Shown here: positions 45,701 through 58,191 of the stretch, in pieces
Layout of the letters: each line of letters opens with the position of its first letter
How positions within the stretch are numbered: position 1 is the stretch's first letter
Assembly (NCBI RefSeq): GCF_035083965.1
Contig: NC_089735.1
Span: 13,948,501-14,012,500 of the forward strand
Length of the DNA stretch: 64,000 nucleotides
Reading direction: 5' to 3'
DNA from: Branchiostoma lanceolatum
Lineage: Eukaryota; Chordata; Leptocardii; Amphioxiformes; Branchiostomatidae
Translations under genes and position numbers: made by a program
Notes under the pieces: model-generated
The model's input: only the letters and a program-made list of their open reading frames with translations
Told to the model about the DNA's origin: nothing
The model's database searches: none

Positions 45701-48700
45701 GATCTGACATGTTGTACTGTAAATATATGCACCAGAACTGCTTATAATGTAAAGCCTTTAGTTGTCTTGTTAAGGAAAAACATTGTCTTGTTAACTAGTG
45801 CAGTTATTATAGTGACACTGCATCTGGACCAAGAGGTTGGGAGTTTGAATCCTGGCTGTGTCGTTCGACCGACATTCATGCTACCGGAAAGTGTTGCAGT
45901 TCTTAGGACGGAACGTTAAGCCGTGGTCCACTGTTCAATGTGCTTGTCAAAAAGAGCTAGGGGAATTTCCCCCATACAATGAACCTGTAAATACTGGACA
46001 TAGCGTCTGTCTTCTCTGTCACGACCAGTGGAAGATTCATTGTTCATTGAGTTCATTTGAGCTAAACCGGTTCGAGATCACTTTCCTTTCTCTGTCACAA
46101 CAGTAGAAAAATAGCTCTTTGGTTAGCTTAACTGGTTTGAAATTTCTTTTACTTTCACAAGGAAGTTACTAGATCATCTGTTGAAATGTTGAGCATACCT
46201 TGATGGCATTCCTGATCAGGTAGGCGTCCAAACGTGCAGGTGTCATACACAGGTACTCTATCACCTGTCCAAACCTCCCTCCACAATCACTCCTCAAGTT
46301 GGCTATCAAGTCCTGTAAAATATGTACAATTACATTTTTGACTTCATGTATGGATGCTATGTTTTTGGTGTGTGAGTCTGTTTGTGTGCCTGCAGTCATT
46401 TGTCTGAGTGACAGCTAGTGAGAGGGAAGATGACCGCAAAGGGTAGACTTGCCAGGGTGGCAGGAAGTACAGGTTAGAGGTCGTACAAATAGTCATTTAT
46501 CAGGTACAAAAATTCATTGTTTTTTATTTGTCTGGTGTTTTCGCAGTTATATTTCCATATGCAAGTCACATTTCACAGTATAGTGACATAAAGTAATCAA
46601 TGGACACATGTTATGTAAATCATGACCTTAATTTCAAAGGAACTACAGTTACTGTAACGATTAAACAAGAAATATGATTACGAGACTTATTATTTCACTG
46701 ATTCGTGATATCTTGGAACTCTTGTTGATACTGTTGCAAATGCAACAATGAACTTCATGAACACACTACCATGCCAAAAGTACATCGATAAATTCATCTC
46801 CTACAATTGAAACCTGTCACTTCTTTTCTTGACTATATGGAGCACCATATACATTCAGAGCACTTAACAAAAATTTCTTGATACTGACAAAGTGTACAGA
46901 TATGAGTAATAACTTATGTTGATATTTGATGTGGACACTATTTTAATATCTTAAGTCAGCAACTACTGGTCAGTAACTACTGGTATATTTTACCTTTCCA
47001 TACATGGTCTTGTACTGCAAGATGATATTCTGTCTCTGTTCACTAGATCTATGGGCCATGATATCAATGATAGCTTTCTCATCAGTCCCTGTATGTTCAA
47101 ACAAAAGAAAAAATTATCACATAGTATACACTTCAACAAAAGTATCAACCCCCAAATGCTCTGCTATTTTGGGACTAAACAAGTACGTTCTTCTCCTTTT
47201 GGTCGGATTTATATATTTTCCGTTCTTTGATGCATTAAAAGTTCAAAATTCATTGTTTGACATGCAAATTAGTTTGTTGCTGGAGCTTTAAAATATCAAA
47301 TCTTTCTGCAACACGAAATTTCCATTTTCCTTTTCTTCTTTGTCTGTTCCATCATAACTTACCCACTCCTCTCATCGCGTTTCTCAGCGTTTGTCCGTCA
47401 GCGTGGGGGTCGAATGGCTGGTGTTCCCGCAGGGTGCCATACTTGTGACGCTGTTGTGTTAGAAGAAACAGTGAAACGTCACTTACAGCAAAATAGGGTT
47501 TGTAGGATATTCAAGTCAGCGGTTTTAATAACATAGATGCACAATCAACTGCTATGCCTTGCCCTTAGCCTGTACAATGTGCCTTGTGATAATGATAAAC
47601 CGGGCTGAGGTTTCCACTTTTGTGGGCGTGGCCTCTAACCATGCTGTCAGCCAGTCACAGAACCGCCTAAATGTTTTCTTTAGGTAAAGCCAATTCTCTG
47701 ATTGAACGGCTGGTTAGAGGCCACACCTACTAAAACCTCAGGCGGGTTTATGCTTATGGTTTATGGTCACATTTCTAAACCAAGGCCTAGCCAGTTGACA
47801 TCAATATTACAACACTATGTTCATGACTATTTTCTTTTAATAATTTTGTGTGTTTTGTAGTCTTTTATGTCATAATTTTCATTTCTGCAAACTGTCAGCT
47901 GGTCCCCTGTTTGGAAATGTGAACGTAGCATTAGCTGAGACTCCCTAAGATATATTAAATAGTCCGTGGAGAAGACTCTGCGTAGGAGAATGAACCAAGT
48001 AGAATGATGCAGTTTTTATCCACAATGTTTGCTGTATGGATAATGTGACCATTCTACCCTATTGCTACGGCACTTACAGTTTGGCTTGTACTGCTTGTAG
48101 CAGACTGTGGCGTCCCCTGGGCAGGGGCAGTCCTGTGACCCCCTGGGGCAGTCGGGGCCTGGGGTGGGGGTCGTCGCTGACTCCCTGGGGCTGATGGCAT
48201 CTGAGGGTGGGGCTGCATGAACAGGATCATCAAATAGATTAAGACTATAAACACACAAAAATTTACATTTTATATCACAGATCCACACCATTATTGAATA
48301 GAAAAAGTACAGAAAGATGTGACATTATGTGTATTTATAACATAATAGCTAGCTAGCATCCGTGAATAGTTTCATCAGGTTGGTAAGTAACTTGATCGAT
48401 AGTCTTTACGTTTGGGACCGCATAGTGATGTCATCCCCTGTGATTGTACATAATTATGTATTATACACTTTGCATTTGGGAATGAATCTCATTATATATA
48501 AGCAGCGACACCTGTGCTGCATTACTATGTGAACCAGTCAGAATTGCCTTGAAGAAGGTGGCAGATGGTCACCGAAACGTCGGTGGAATAAATCTCTTGG
48601 TTGTGTAAAAAGAGTCTTTTTATTTAGCTAGCATTCTTCATTCTTGAATGTGTCAAATTTTCACACCAAACAAATGCAAACAGGAATGTATAACATATGG

Positions 48701-51700
48701 AAACCATGATCCTTAGGAGGTGATGGCAATGGATAGGACATGTTATGAGAAAACATTCAAATGACATAACAAAAACAGCACAACCGGTAACACCAGTATC
48801 AACATTGTATACATGCTAAGAGATTAACACTTTCATACCGAGTACCCATATTGTCCCCATGGTTGTGGTGACCTGGGTGGCAGGGGCGAACTTGATGGTT
48901 GGGGCATGGGGGACGGAACGGGTGAGGGGATGGGTGAGGGGATGGGGGAGGGGACAGGGGATGGTCGTGGGGACCGTGGGGAGAGGTAAGGGTTCTGATA
49001 CTGCGATAGCAAACAAAATAGTCAACTCAAAAATACACCAGCCTCAAAGTCATTTTAAAAACAGAAAGATAGCTTCATGTAGAAAAAAAGACAAAAATAT
49101 GAGAACTGTGAAAAATGACAAAGCAAAGAATTAAAGAATCAGAGAGCTGTGATGCAGGGTTTCCTTACCTGCATAGGAGGGGGTACAGGTGATGGGGCTC
49201 GTGGAGGTTGGGGGGAGGGGGGCGACAGGTAAGGGTTAGGGTACTGACAGGAACACAGAGACAGTAAACAAGAGACTGTGAACTGCAGTACAGTATAACA
49301 GAGTAACAACTGTATTCAGACAGAAAAACAAGTTTAAAGTGAAATAACAGATTGTGGACATGAAAATGGAGACACGACAAGGCTAGAAAAGAGTAAGTCG
49401 CTCAGAGCACCAAAAAAGGCAGACAACTTTTTTCTATAGAACAAAATGTAAAATAAAAACACTGGACAGCAGTGCAACATACAGGAAACTTTTAAATGTA
49501 TAATACATCAAGAAGAAGCTTAAGTAAAAATAAAACATCTAATTTGCATTCAATTTGATGGTGTAAGGAAAGCCATTCAGACTTAAAAGATATTGTCTAT
49601 AAGTACAAAAATGTAGGTATGAAAAGGAAAAAAAGTGATAAGGTCATTGTAATGGCTACAATACTGATTTGAGTATACTGTAAATGCAGAAATGTTCGCG
49701 GTGGTTTTATGTTCGCAGTTTCCGCACCTACCATTTCACCACAAACTTAAAGACACCACAAACATTATTGTCTAATACTGTATCGGTTTGTGACTATAGC
49801 GCTGCCGCGAAATTAAAACCACCGCAAACACTCCATTTTCGCCTTAGCTCGAAATAAAAACCACACAAACTTAAATGCATTTACAGTAATGCCATTTTTT
49901 TATCCCCATTTTTCTTAATTCCTCACCTGAGTAGGAGGAGGAGCAGATCGGAAGGAACCACCGGCTGGCGGGGGGGCCTGAGGATACGGAGGGGCTGATG
50001 TCCCTCCACCGACTACAGGATAAGGAGGGGCACCCCCGCCAGCAGATGGGTATGGTGCAGGCCCAGGAGGCTGAGGCGTCGGCATGGCAACAGACCCCGC
50101 CCCTCCTCGAAAGGCTGTAGCTGCCATAGCAACAGTCTGTTGGGGGGAAAAGTTAGAATAAAATGTTAGAAAAATAATAAACATAGATATTAATTTGAAA
50201 TAAAAATGAATATACATGATTTATGAAGGTAAAGTAAAGTGAGTTATTATAAACATTTTATGTATATGTTTATGAAAGACAGTCTTAATTGTTTAAACTG
50301 CAAATAAATTGATGATGAATTGCAAATCAGATGTGGGATCTCTAAAGGGTGTTATCATAATATCTCATCCATGCAGACATACAAACCAGATTATTATTGT
50401 TATTATGATGTCTGCGTGCATATCAATGATCCAAAGATGAACATGATACAAGGTACATGTACATGAGGTGTAACTAAGTTATATCAAACAGACTCTGAAA
50501 CACACATCAGCAAACATCTAGAAACAAAACAAGCAAGAAGTCTACATTGTTTACGCTTTAGAAAGAAATCTACAAGAATCTGTCAATTGACAACTGGTCA
50601 GGAGATGAGGAGCGAGCTCGACGGAGTGAGTGATTGATTAATTGACTCTTTCTAGCTTAATCTGTACCAAAAGCTGTTTAGTTCACACTTAAGGAGCTCA
50701 TCAAACTTAAAGTAAAGATGGTATCAGTTAGACAGAATGAAGAATGATTAGGGATAGAACATGTCACACAGCAAGGCACTTACTGCTGCATCATCCACCA
50801 TTGTCTGCATGCAAAACACCAGGGAAAAGGAATGGTTAGTCCCTTGTTAAGTACGGTGAAAAGTTTCTTCAAAGGGGGGGCTAAAATTAGAATGCCTAAC
50901 ATACTATGCTAAAATACACCCGACTAGAATATCCCAACTAGTTTGAAATTAGGGCTTTTTCAGCTGACTTGCCTGGGAATGGATTTCGAGGAATTTTTCG
51001 AATCCAAAGCCTGATTCGTCAATAGACCTCTTTCCAGTTACGGTGGCCATTTTGAATTCCCAGAGGTCAGCTCGGGGTCATGCACCAAAACGAGGCAGTC
51101 CCTGACTCAGATCCTACTATAACCCTGGGTAATGCCAGTTATACCATCTTCGGTGGTACATTTCGCCCCTCGAAGATGAAATAATCTAATATATGTGCCT
51201 TTCATATGTAGAAAATATTGTTGTGGACATTTTGACTTATTTTTGGCTAATTTTTTTTTCGTTTGTTACAGTTTTTGACGGGTAACTTAAGGACAGTATC
51301 TACCGTGCATCCTCCTTAAAATCTTTTCTAGTAGGATTAATACAAGACCTGAAAAGTCTAGCTGAAGACTGGCATTCTTGTGGGTAAAAAATTAGAAGAC
51401 AATTGGCAGTTGTTCCGACAATTTCTCGATGCCAAGATCCGTTCTGCAAACACTGAGCTCCATGGAGTGATTGGGGTCCAATGCAGAACTCAGTGCAGTT
51501 GGAAAGGTGGGGTACACACTGGATGCGCTCTTTGTATATTTGTATGTCAGTTTGCTCCAATGATAGTTTTGGTAGCATACACTTCCACAATTTGAGTGCA
51601 GATCATTGTGGGCTGAAATTTAGCAGATCTATCCTGTGATTTTGACGACTTCTCAATGCTAAGATCGGCCTGGCAAAGAAACACTATACACGTAAATGTT

Positions 51701-54700
51701 ATCGCCAGTGGGACAGGGATCGACCCCACTCTCTACCAAACTAACTACACTGGCAACTAGTGATGGGGACGCATCTGTGATTTACTCCGCCTTCTCCACT
51801 GAGTTCTGCATTGGACCTGACCGGTCGACCCCATAGAGCTTAGTTTGCAGAACGGATCTTGGTATCGAGAAATTGTCGGAACAACTGCCAATTGTCTTCT
51901 AATTTTTTACCCACAAGAATGCCAGTCTGCAGCTAGACTTTTCAGGTCTTGTATTAATCCTACTAGAAAAGATTTTAAGGAGGATACACGGTAGATACTG
52001 TCCTTAAGTTACCCGTCAAAAACTGTAAAAAAACTAATAAAAATTCAGCCAAAAATAAGTCAAAATGTCCACAACAATATTTTCTATATACGAAAGGCAC
52101 ATATATTGCATTATTTCATCTTCGAGGGGCGAAATGTACCACCGAAGATGGTATAACTGGCATTACCCAGGGTTATAGTAGGATCTGAGTCAGGGACTGC
52201 CTCGTTTTGGTGCATGACCCCGAGCTGACCTCTGGGAATTCAAAATGGCCGCCGTAACTGGAAAGAGGTCTATTCTCTTGAATTCGTCGGAAAATTCCTT
52301 GAAATCCATCACCAGGAAAGCTACCCTGGAAGCCAGAGATATCTGTGGGCGGCTAGGGACTTGCCTCTAGAAAGCAACAACATCTGGCCGCTTTACGTGC
52401 CGCTTTTTCCGGGGGCAAGTCACTAACTGCCCCGCAGATATCTCTGGCTTCCAGGGCACAGGAAAGCCAGCTTGAAAAGACTTATTGATAATACGTGTAG
52501 TTGGGAAATGCAGATGACTGACGTCACCTAATTCAATCATCAAAAAAGGATAAAATTCGTAGTCGTCAGAACAGCGTGAGTTGCAAAACGGCAGGAGAGC
52601 CCTGAACTATGACGGACGTAATGTAAAACAATCGAGAACTAATGACTTTGGGGTGTATTTAGCATAGTATAGTAGGCTTTTCAATTTCAAGTTTAGTCCC
52701 ACTTTAACAGTATGTTCTGGTTCAATTAAGTGTCAACAAGCACATAAGTATACACAGTCTAAATGGTTAGAAATAAAACAGGCTTTTCACAAATGCAATA
52801 TCATATTTTCATATTACAGGTGTAAGGTGTCTCTTTATTGTTGTAACAAGATATCATTGCTTTGCTCTGCTTGCTATGTCCACCTAGAGTAGAGGTAGAG
52901 TTTGAGAACAACATTGTAAGAGGGAGTATCAACGCTGTTAAGTACAGTGTGGAAAGTAAGAAATATTTAGTTTCTTTTCTAAGAAAGTATTATATATAAG
53001 TGGAGGTAAAACTTCTTGTATCTACTTTTGCCATGTGGCATGGATACATAACATGTACATAGATCTACTATAGTATCATTATCAACATACGTCAAATTGA
53101 ATTGTAAAAAGAACATGTACAATGACACAAAATGCAGTTAAATCGCTTTTTGTTCAAACCCCCATATCTCCCTTCACAAATTATCTGCTAGATTTGGACA
53201 ATGAATTCTAACAATATCATGATTATTCACATCACTCTGTTATCCTTACATTCACACATGCTTTTCTCCGTGCTTCTGATGTAGCTTGAGGAATCCAATG
53301 ACTTGAAATCCCAAATCTTCAGTTCTTCAGTTTTGTCTGCAGCATATCATCATGCTGCAATATATGCAATATATACTAGGAGAGCTCAATGCATTGTTAC
53401 ATAATTTTCACTTGTGTAACATAATGTGATGAAATCATAAACCGATTGAAAGCATCTCTCTAGGACAGATATACATGTACATTCAGTACAGACATCGACT
53501 ACTGAACAGACTTATAAATTATTCTATATCTAAGGTCTGAGACCAAATTATAATACTTCTCATATGGACAGAAATTGTTTCCTACATATAGCACAGTATA
53601 GGCAATAGTCTAATAGCATTATAATGCCATTCTACTACATTCACTATATGTAGTATAAATAATTGTACAGAGGAGATGTATTAATTATTCTTTATTAAAT
53701 CTCAATGTCGACTGTTACAAAGCAAAAGTAAGGCTAGAGGCATGATCTGGTAACACATCTAAAGGGTTACTAAACTACATGAAGAGTGAAACAGTTAAAA
53801 GTTAGTGAACATGGCAAAGCAGAGCATCCATTGCTAAAGTAAGATACACATAGAAGGCTACAGATGAAAGTTGAAAACAAGCCAATCCTTGCACAGAATG
53901 GATTATGATGATGATGTGACAATTGCAATGTTCTGTTGCAGTAATGCTACTTCTGGTAGCCGCTGTATATTACTGTAGTTCTTGACTAAATGACACCTGT
54001 TAGAGTTATGATACATGTATATGAATGCTTTTTTTGCACCAGTAACATGCAAGCTGTGTGTGTCATACATTTAAGAGGTGATCATGAGTATTGTGTCACG
54101 AATGAAACACATAACAGTTGTATTCAATGATACTATAATGCAAAGATGTCTGTACTCAGTAAAGAAAGAAGGAGCTTGGATAAACTGTTTTCTTCTCCCC
54201 CCCCCTAAGACAAATACAATTTTGTTATCAAATCATTGTCACAGTTTGAGCAACTCAAGCTGTACAAAATGTGAACTGTCTACACAGATTTAAACCTGTA
54301 GCGTTACTATATAGGTTTTTACTGACCTGGAAACCCAAGGGTGGTTGAGGACTGTAGGGCAGCCCGGGACCACCAGGGGGCGCTGGCATCTGGTCATAAC
54401 CTGCAGGACCTCCATACAGAGCTTGGGAAGGAGGTGCACCAGGCATGGGCATTGTAGCAGGACCCTAATACATGTATGAATAGAAACTAGCTTGGTTAAA
54501 TCATGCTAGAACCAGGGAAAAGCCTGTTATAGCCATTGATGACAGAGTTTGCTTTACACAGACACAGAAATTTTAAAAATGCTTTTTTAAGGCATTCATT
54601 CTGCTTTAGTTATTGAATTATGGGTTCTTTTTATATGATAAAATATAAATATTGAAATCGTGAATTCAATCACCGGAGCTATCAACCTAGAATTGAGGTG

Positions 54701-55125
54701 TTCAAAAACTCATATTTTCCTAGAACTATCATAGAATGAAGTTAACTGTAGGAACATCCTCATTAGATTAAAGCTGAGCTTTAATTTAAACTACGCTTGC
54801 AATCAGATGTGGGCCGGTCGTTCATTCTAATATAACCAGCTGCTTCCCTGTGAAGCGTGCCTGTGAAGCTGGTGTGTTATGCCAAAGGATGATTATATGT
54901 AGCCTATACAGATATGATTCTGCACAAACTATGACAGGGGTGCTAGTGTCGTCAGAATGAAAACAGATCTACGGTGGATGTCACTTGAAGACAGAAGAAA
55001 AACATTGAAAGACATACCTGAGGATATCCAGGTGCCGCATTAGGAAAAGGTGGGTTGGGGTTTGGGAAGCCAGGCTGCGGCATGCCCTGGCCAGGGTAAC
55101 CACCCCCTGGGTAGGGATAGCTCAT
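39755..55125 (-). CDS. Annexin, A7/A11-like (17 coding exons, 601 aa)
   Basis: Exons, 5' to 3': 55018-55125, 54327-54464, 50784-50804, 49927-50136, 49169-49243, 48839-49000, 48078-48212, 47363-47450, 46994-47088, 46199-46312, 45525-45615, 44951-45030, 42389-42445, 41507-41696, 40720-40778, 40026-40148, 39755-39814 (TAA). All phases join. Residues 1-283 are Pro/Gly/Tyr-rich, starting [14 protein letters not shown] as in annexins A7 and A11. Residues 284-601 hold four annexin repeats with Ca2+ sites GVGTDE (about 311), GLGTDE (383), KWGTDE (468) and GLGTDD (542), plus capping acidic blocks DDTSG and EMSGD, ending [19 protein letters not shown]. It binds acidic phospholipids in a Ca2+-dependent way. 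The low-complexity N-terminus is the kind that phase-separates or binds EF-hand partners (family knowledge). All N-terminal coding exons are phase 0, allowing exon skipping without frame loss. Confidence 0.95.
42623..44587. mobile_element. TA-flanked inverted-repeat DNA transposon, about 1.97 kb
   Basis: Begins CTCTCATCTCCCAAATAAAC and ends GTTTATTTGGGAGATGAGAG, flanked by TA at 42621-42622 and 44588-44589. Subterminal ATAAACGTACC-type repeats follow at both ends. The TA target and TIR style suggest Tc1/mariner-pogo. No transposase ORF, so probably non-autonomous. Intronic in the annexin gene between exons 44951-45030 and 42389-42445. Confidence 0.75.
44590..44830 (-). mobile_element. SINE-like retroposon
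   Basis: Read on the minus strand, a tRNA-like head with a box-B-like AAGTTCGAGTTCC is followed by CCTTGGGAAAGGCACTTTAC, as in the SINE at 28936. The tail block GTGGGTTCTTTTACGTGC (plus orientation, near 44610) recurs near 55640. Confidence 0.55.
45795..45970 (+). mobile_element. SINE-like retroposon
   Basis: Contains CAAGAGGTTGGGAGTTTGAA with a box-B-like GAGTTTGAATCC, then a GGACGGAACGTTAAGCCGTG body. Intronic in the annexin gene. Confidence 0.55.
48540..48625 (+). mobile_element. Retroelement end signature (solo)
   Basis: AAGAAGGTGGCAGATGGTCA, then CCGAAACGTCGG, then CTTGGTTGTGTA. The same signature ends the Penelope-like remnants near 2353 and 9627. The core is a degenerate hammerhead-like motif (first C changed). 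Confidence 0.5.
49678..49886. mobile_element. TA-flanked MITE (CTGTAAATGCA ends), third copy
   Basis: CTGTAAATGCAGAAATGTTC at the left and AAATGCATTTACAG at the right, flanked by TA at 49676-49677 and 49887-49888. It ends about 40 bp from the annexin exon 49927-50136. Confidence 0.85.
50962..52322. mobile_element. Long inverted-repeat (fold-back) element, about 1.36 kb
   Basis: Arms of about 520 bp (approximately 50962-51494 and 51797-52322) are reverse complements with few differences, sharing for example TCGGTGGTACATTTCGCCCC and CAATTGGCAGTTGTTCCGAC. The spacer is about 300 bp. No transposase is seen. It lies in the annexin intron between exons 54327-54464 and 50784-50804. Confidence 0.8.
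54690..54930 (+). mobile_element. CR1/L2-type LINE 3' fragment
   Basis: [11 protein letters not shown] then a stop, followed by a region matching 19980-20130 (GCTGGTGTGTTA.GCCAAA block). Decayed. Intronic. Confidence 0.45.
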
Positions 55126-56600
55126 CTCCGCTCCTGTTTCTGGGCTCCTCAAGCTGCTACGAGGGGAGAGAGTGTTTTATAATTAACTACACAGAAAACT
55201 GACAATCTCTTTATAATAATAGAATTTACCAGCAGGTTGTATCATTTCAGCCAGTAGGTACCCATGTGAGTAATGAGGCTGTTGTAACGCACTCGAGGCA
55301 CCTCCTCGAACACGGGACCCCCATTTTTCGTCTCTTCCGAAAGACGGTGCAGCTCCGACAAGGATACCCTTCCCGGGATTCCATCCGGGGTCTCCCGGAT
55401 CCAACTAATTGGAAACAGAAGGCTCAACTGCGAAGCGGCTACAGGGACATCCTTATACCTTGTTTTAAATATAACTGAACTGAGATAAGGTAAAGCGGTA
55501 ATCCTCAATTGAGGTGAAGCATGCATGTTGCTTTTGCAAGTAGCTAGTGGCTACAGTGAAAAGCGGCTTTGCTACGGCTCACTTTTTTAATCTTGGCCAA
55601 GCAAACTGGGTCACCCCTACTCTTCTCGATAAGTGTGTTGGGTTCTTTTACATGCAGATCTAGAGGTTTTGACACTTGAGGCTTATGCCTGAAGCTCCCT
55701 AATAGTCATACACAGGGCAGTCAGCTTAACATCACCATCCTTGTAATGATCATGACAAATGCAATTCATTACAACATGTCCGAACTGAGGTCGACCAGAG
55801 TTTAAGCAGCCAATTATGCTTTACATTTACCAAGGAAGTTAGATAGAGATTTTTAACCTTCTTGCAATTACAGATAATGTGGCAATATGCTTTATGTTAG
55901 CTGAGAGCCATCTGGTTATCATCAATCAAAAGAGGAAATTGCATGCAGACCCCCCAAGAACAATTATCAGTTATAACCACGTCATGTATCATTAATTACC
56001 AAAATAGAAATAACACGGAATGCCTCTTTGGAAAGCCATTCGTAGAGATTTTGTTATACTTGACTGATAACGATACCAAACATCCTTGCATACCGTTGGC
56101 AACACCTGGTAGAAAACTAGAGACATTCAGAAGAAAATCCCGTATCTAGCTAAATTACGTTATAACATGTCAACAACAACAACAGTCATAGGCGTCCTAT
56201 ATAATCAGTTAACATTTCAAGATTGGTTCTATCGCTAAACCATTAGTCTGGCTGTGATCCAGGATGACTTTCCGCTATAGTATAAAGCTACATGTACAAC
56301 GTCATGCACTGTATGTATACTATGTGTACACTGCAGACTACGCCCCCCTCCCCCAACCACCACCAACGTACTCAAAACATCATACCTTTACTCCAAATAT
56401 AGCCCTTCTATCGACCAGACACGGGATTGGGAGGTTCACTGCAACCCAAATGAGTAACTGGCTGCTTCTTTGTGATTTTTATGGAACGAGAAATGACCTA
56501 GCGGCTTGGTTAGAGCGAAGACAATAATGGAAAAGTTGACTCACCAAATATTATCAACCTGTCGATGACCTCTGATGCATGGTGGGATACAACATACTGG
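55126..56600 (-). other. Annexin 5' region with probable UTR exons and repeats
   Basis: A CTACGAGC-side acceptor (minus strand TAGCAG) places the 5' edge of the start-codon exon at 55153. A GTGAGT donor on the minus strand at 56544-56543 follows about 50 bp of non-repetitive sequence ending ATAATATTTG, a good candidate for the noncoding first exon (about 56545-56600). Between them, 55280-55700 carries repeats shared with 6378-6640 and 44590-44650. Confidence 0.45.
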
Positions 56601-56984
56601 CGGGAAATTTTAAAAATCATTGTGGCATGATGGTTTGGGTCTTAACGTTTGGTACATATGGTTTTCATAAGTAAGGCCATTTTGATTTGATTATATGGAT
56701 GACATCCGCGCCAATTTTTGTACTGTAAGTCGTACAAAACAGCTGCAAAATGGCAATCTGTATGCTGCAAACTATTGCAAAGAAATATTTCGGAAAACAG
56801 ATGGCGAATAATTAATAGATTCTTCATTTTCCTTTCTTCACATCTTCTTTGACTTTGGCATTCTATAACATTAGTATCGTTTTCCAATATTGCAATTTAC
56901 GGCATATAACTTTATTATCTCCATGAAAGAAAGGTTTTTTCATGGAGATACTGTTTTGCGTGCGTTTGGTGTTTATGTGTATGT

Positions 56985-57880
56985 TTGTGTCACCGGATGC
57001 TTAAAGTCAGCATAACTGTAGAACATGTAGATAGATTGTAATGATATTTGGTATGTGGGTAGGTGTTAGGAGGAGGAAGGTCAAGGTCGATCTTGGGCCC
57101 CCTGGTATGTGTCACTGGAACTGCAATGGCGTATTTGTCAAAATCTTCTAAGGAGAATAACTGAAAAAAGGATCGACAGATTTTCATGTTATTTGGTACA
57201 CAGGTAGGTTGGACAGCGATGTACACACTTAAGTGCAAATTATGCAAATGAGACTGAATTTGCATAAGTAAGGAGGAAAATCGTTTGCATGTGTGTCGCT
57301 GGATGCTTAAAGTCAGCATAATTGTAGAACGTGTAGATGGATTGTAATGATAGTTGGTATGTGGGTATGTGCTGGGAGGAGAAAGGTCAAGGTCGATTTT
57401 GGGCCCCCTGGTATGTGTCACTGGAACTGCAATGGTCTATTTGTAAAAATGTTCTAAATGAGAATAACTGAAGAACGGAATAACAGATTTTCATGTCATT
57501 TGGTACGCAGGTAGGTTGGACAGAGATGTACACACTGAAGTGTACATCATGCAAATCATGCAAAGTTAGTGTGTTTGCGTGTGTGTGCGCGTGTGTGCAT
57601 GTTTGTGTCACCGTGTGTGTATGTTTGTGTCACCGGATGCGTAAAGTCAGCATAACTGTAGAACGTGTAGATGGATTGTAATGATATTTGGTATGTGGGT
57701 AGGTGCTGGGGGGAGAAAGGTCAAGGTCGATTTTTGGCCCCCTGGTATGTGTCACTGGAACTGCAATGGCGTATTTGTCAAAATCTTTTAAGGAGAATAA
57801 CTGAAGAAAGGAGCGACAGATTGTATACTATGCAGGTAGCTTAGACAGAGATGTATACAACGAACTGCAAATTATGCAAA
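56985..57880. repeat. Tandem repeat, three units of about 306-335 bp
   Basis: Unit starts near 56989, 57294 and 57629 share GGATGCKTAAAGTCAGCATA. Each continues with TTGTAATGATA, TCAAGGTCGAT, GGGCCCCCTGGTATGTGTCA-type and TATGCAAAT blocks in the same order. Confidence 0.85.
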
Positions 57881-58191
57881 TTGGACTTAATTTTCATAAG
57901 TAATGAGGAAAATTTATATTTGCAGTGTTTTGCATATTGTGGCACCCCCACCTGTCAGTAGCTATTTATATCGAAAGTGGGTCACTTCTCCCCTTGCCCG
58001 ACAGCGTGGGTCATACCATTGAGCGATATAGAATGGGGAGAACTGGTTTAATAAAAAAACAAAGTTTGATGGAGATTCTGGGGGCTAAGACTCTTGTTTA
58101 GTAATTTTGCAGCTGATTTGTATGATTTACGGAACCAGTGTAGTCGAAAACTTTTTTAAACTGACGAATATTGAAAATGTAATATTACATA

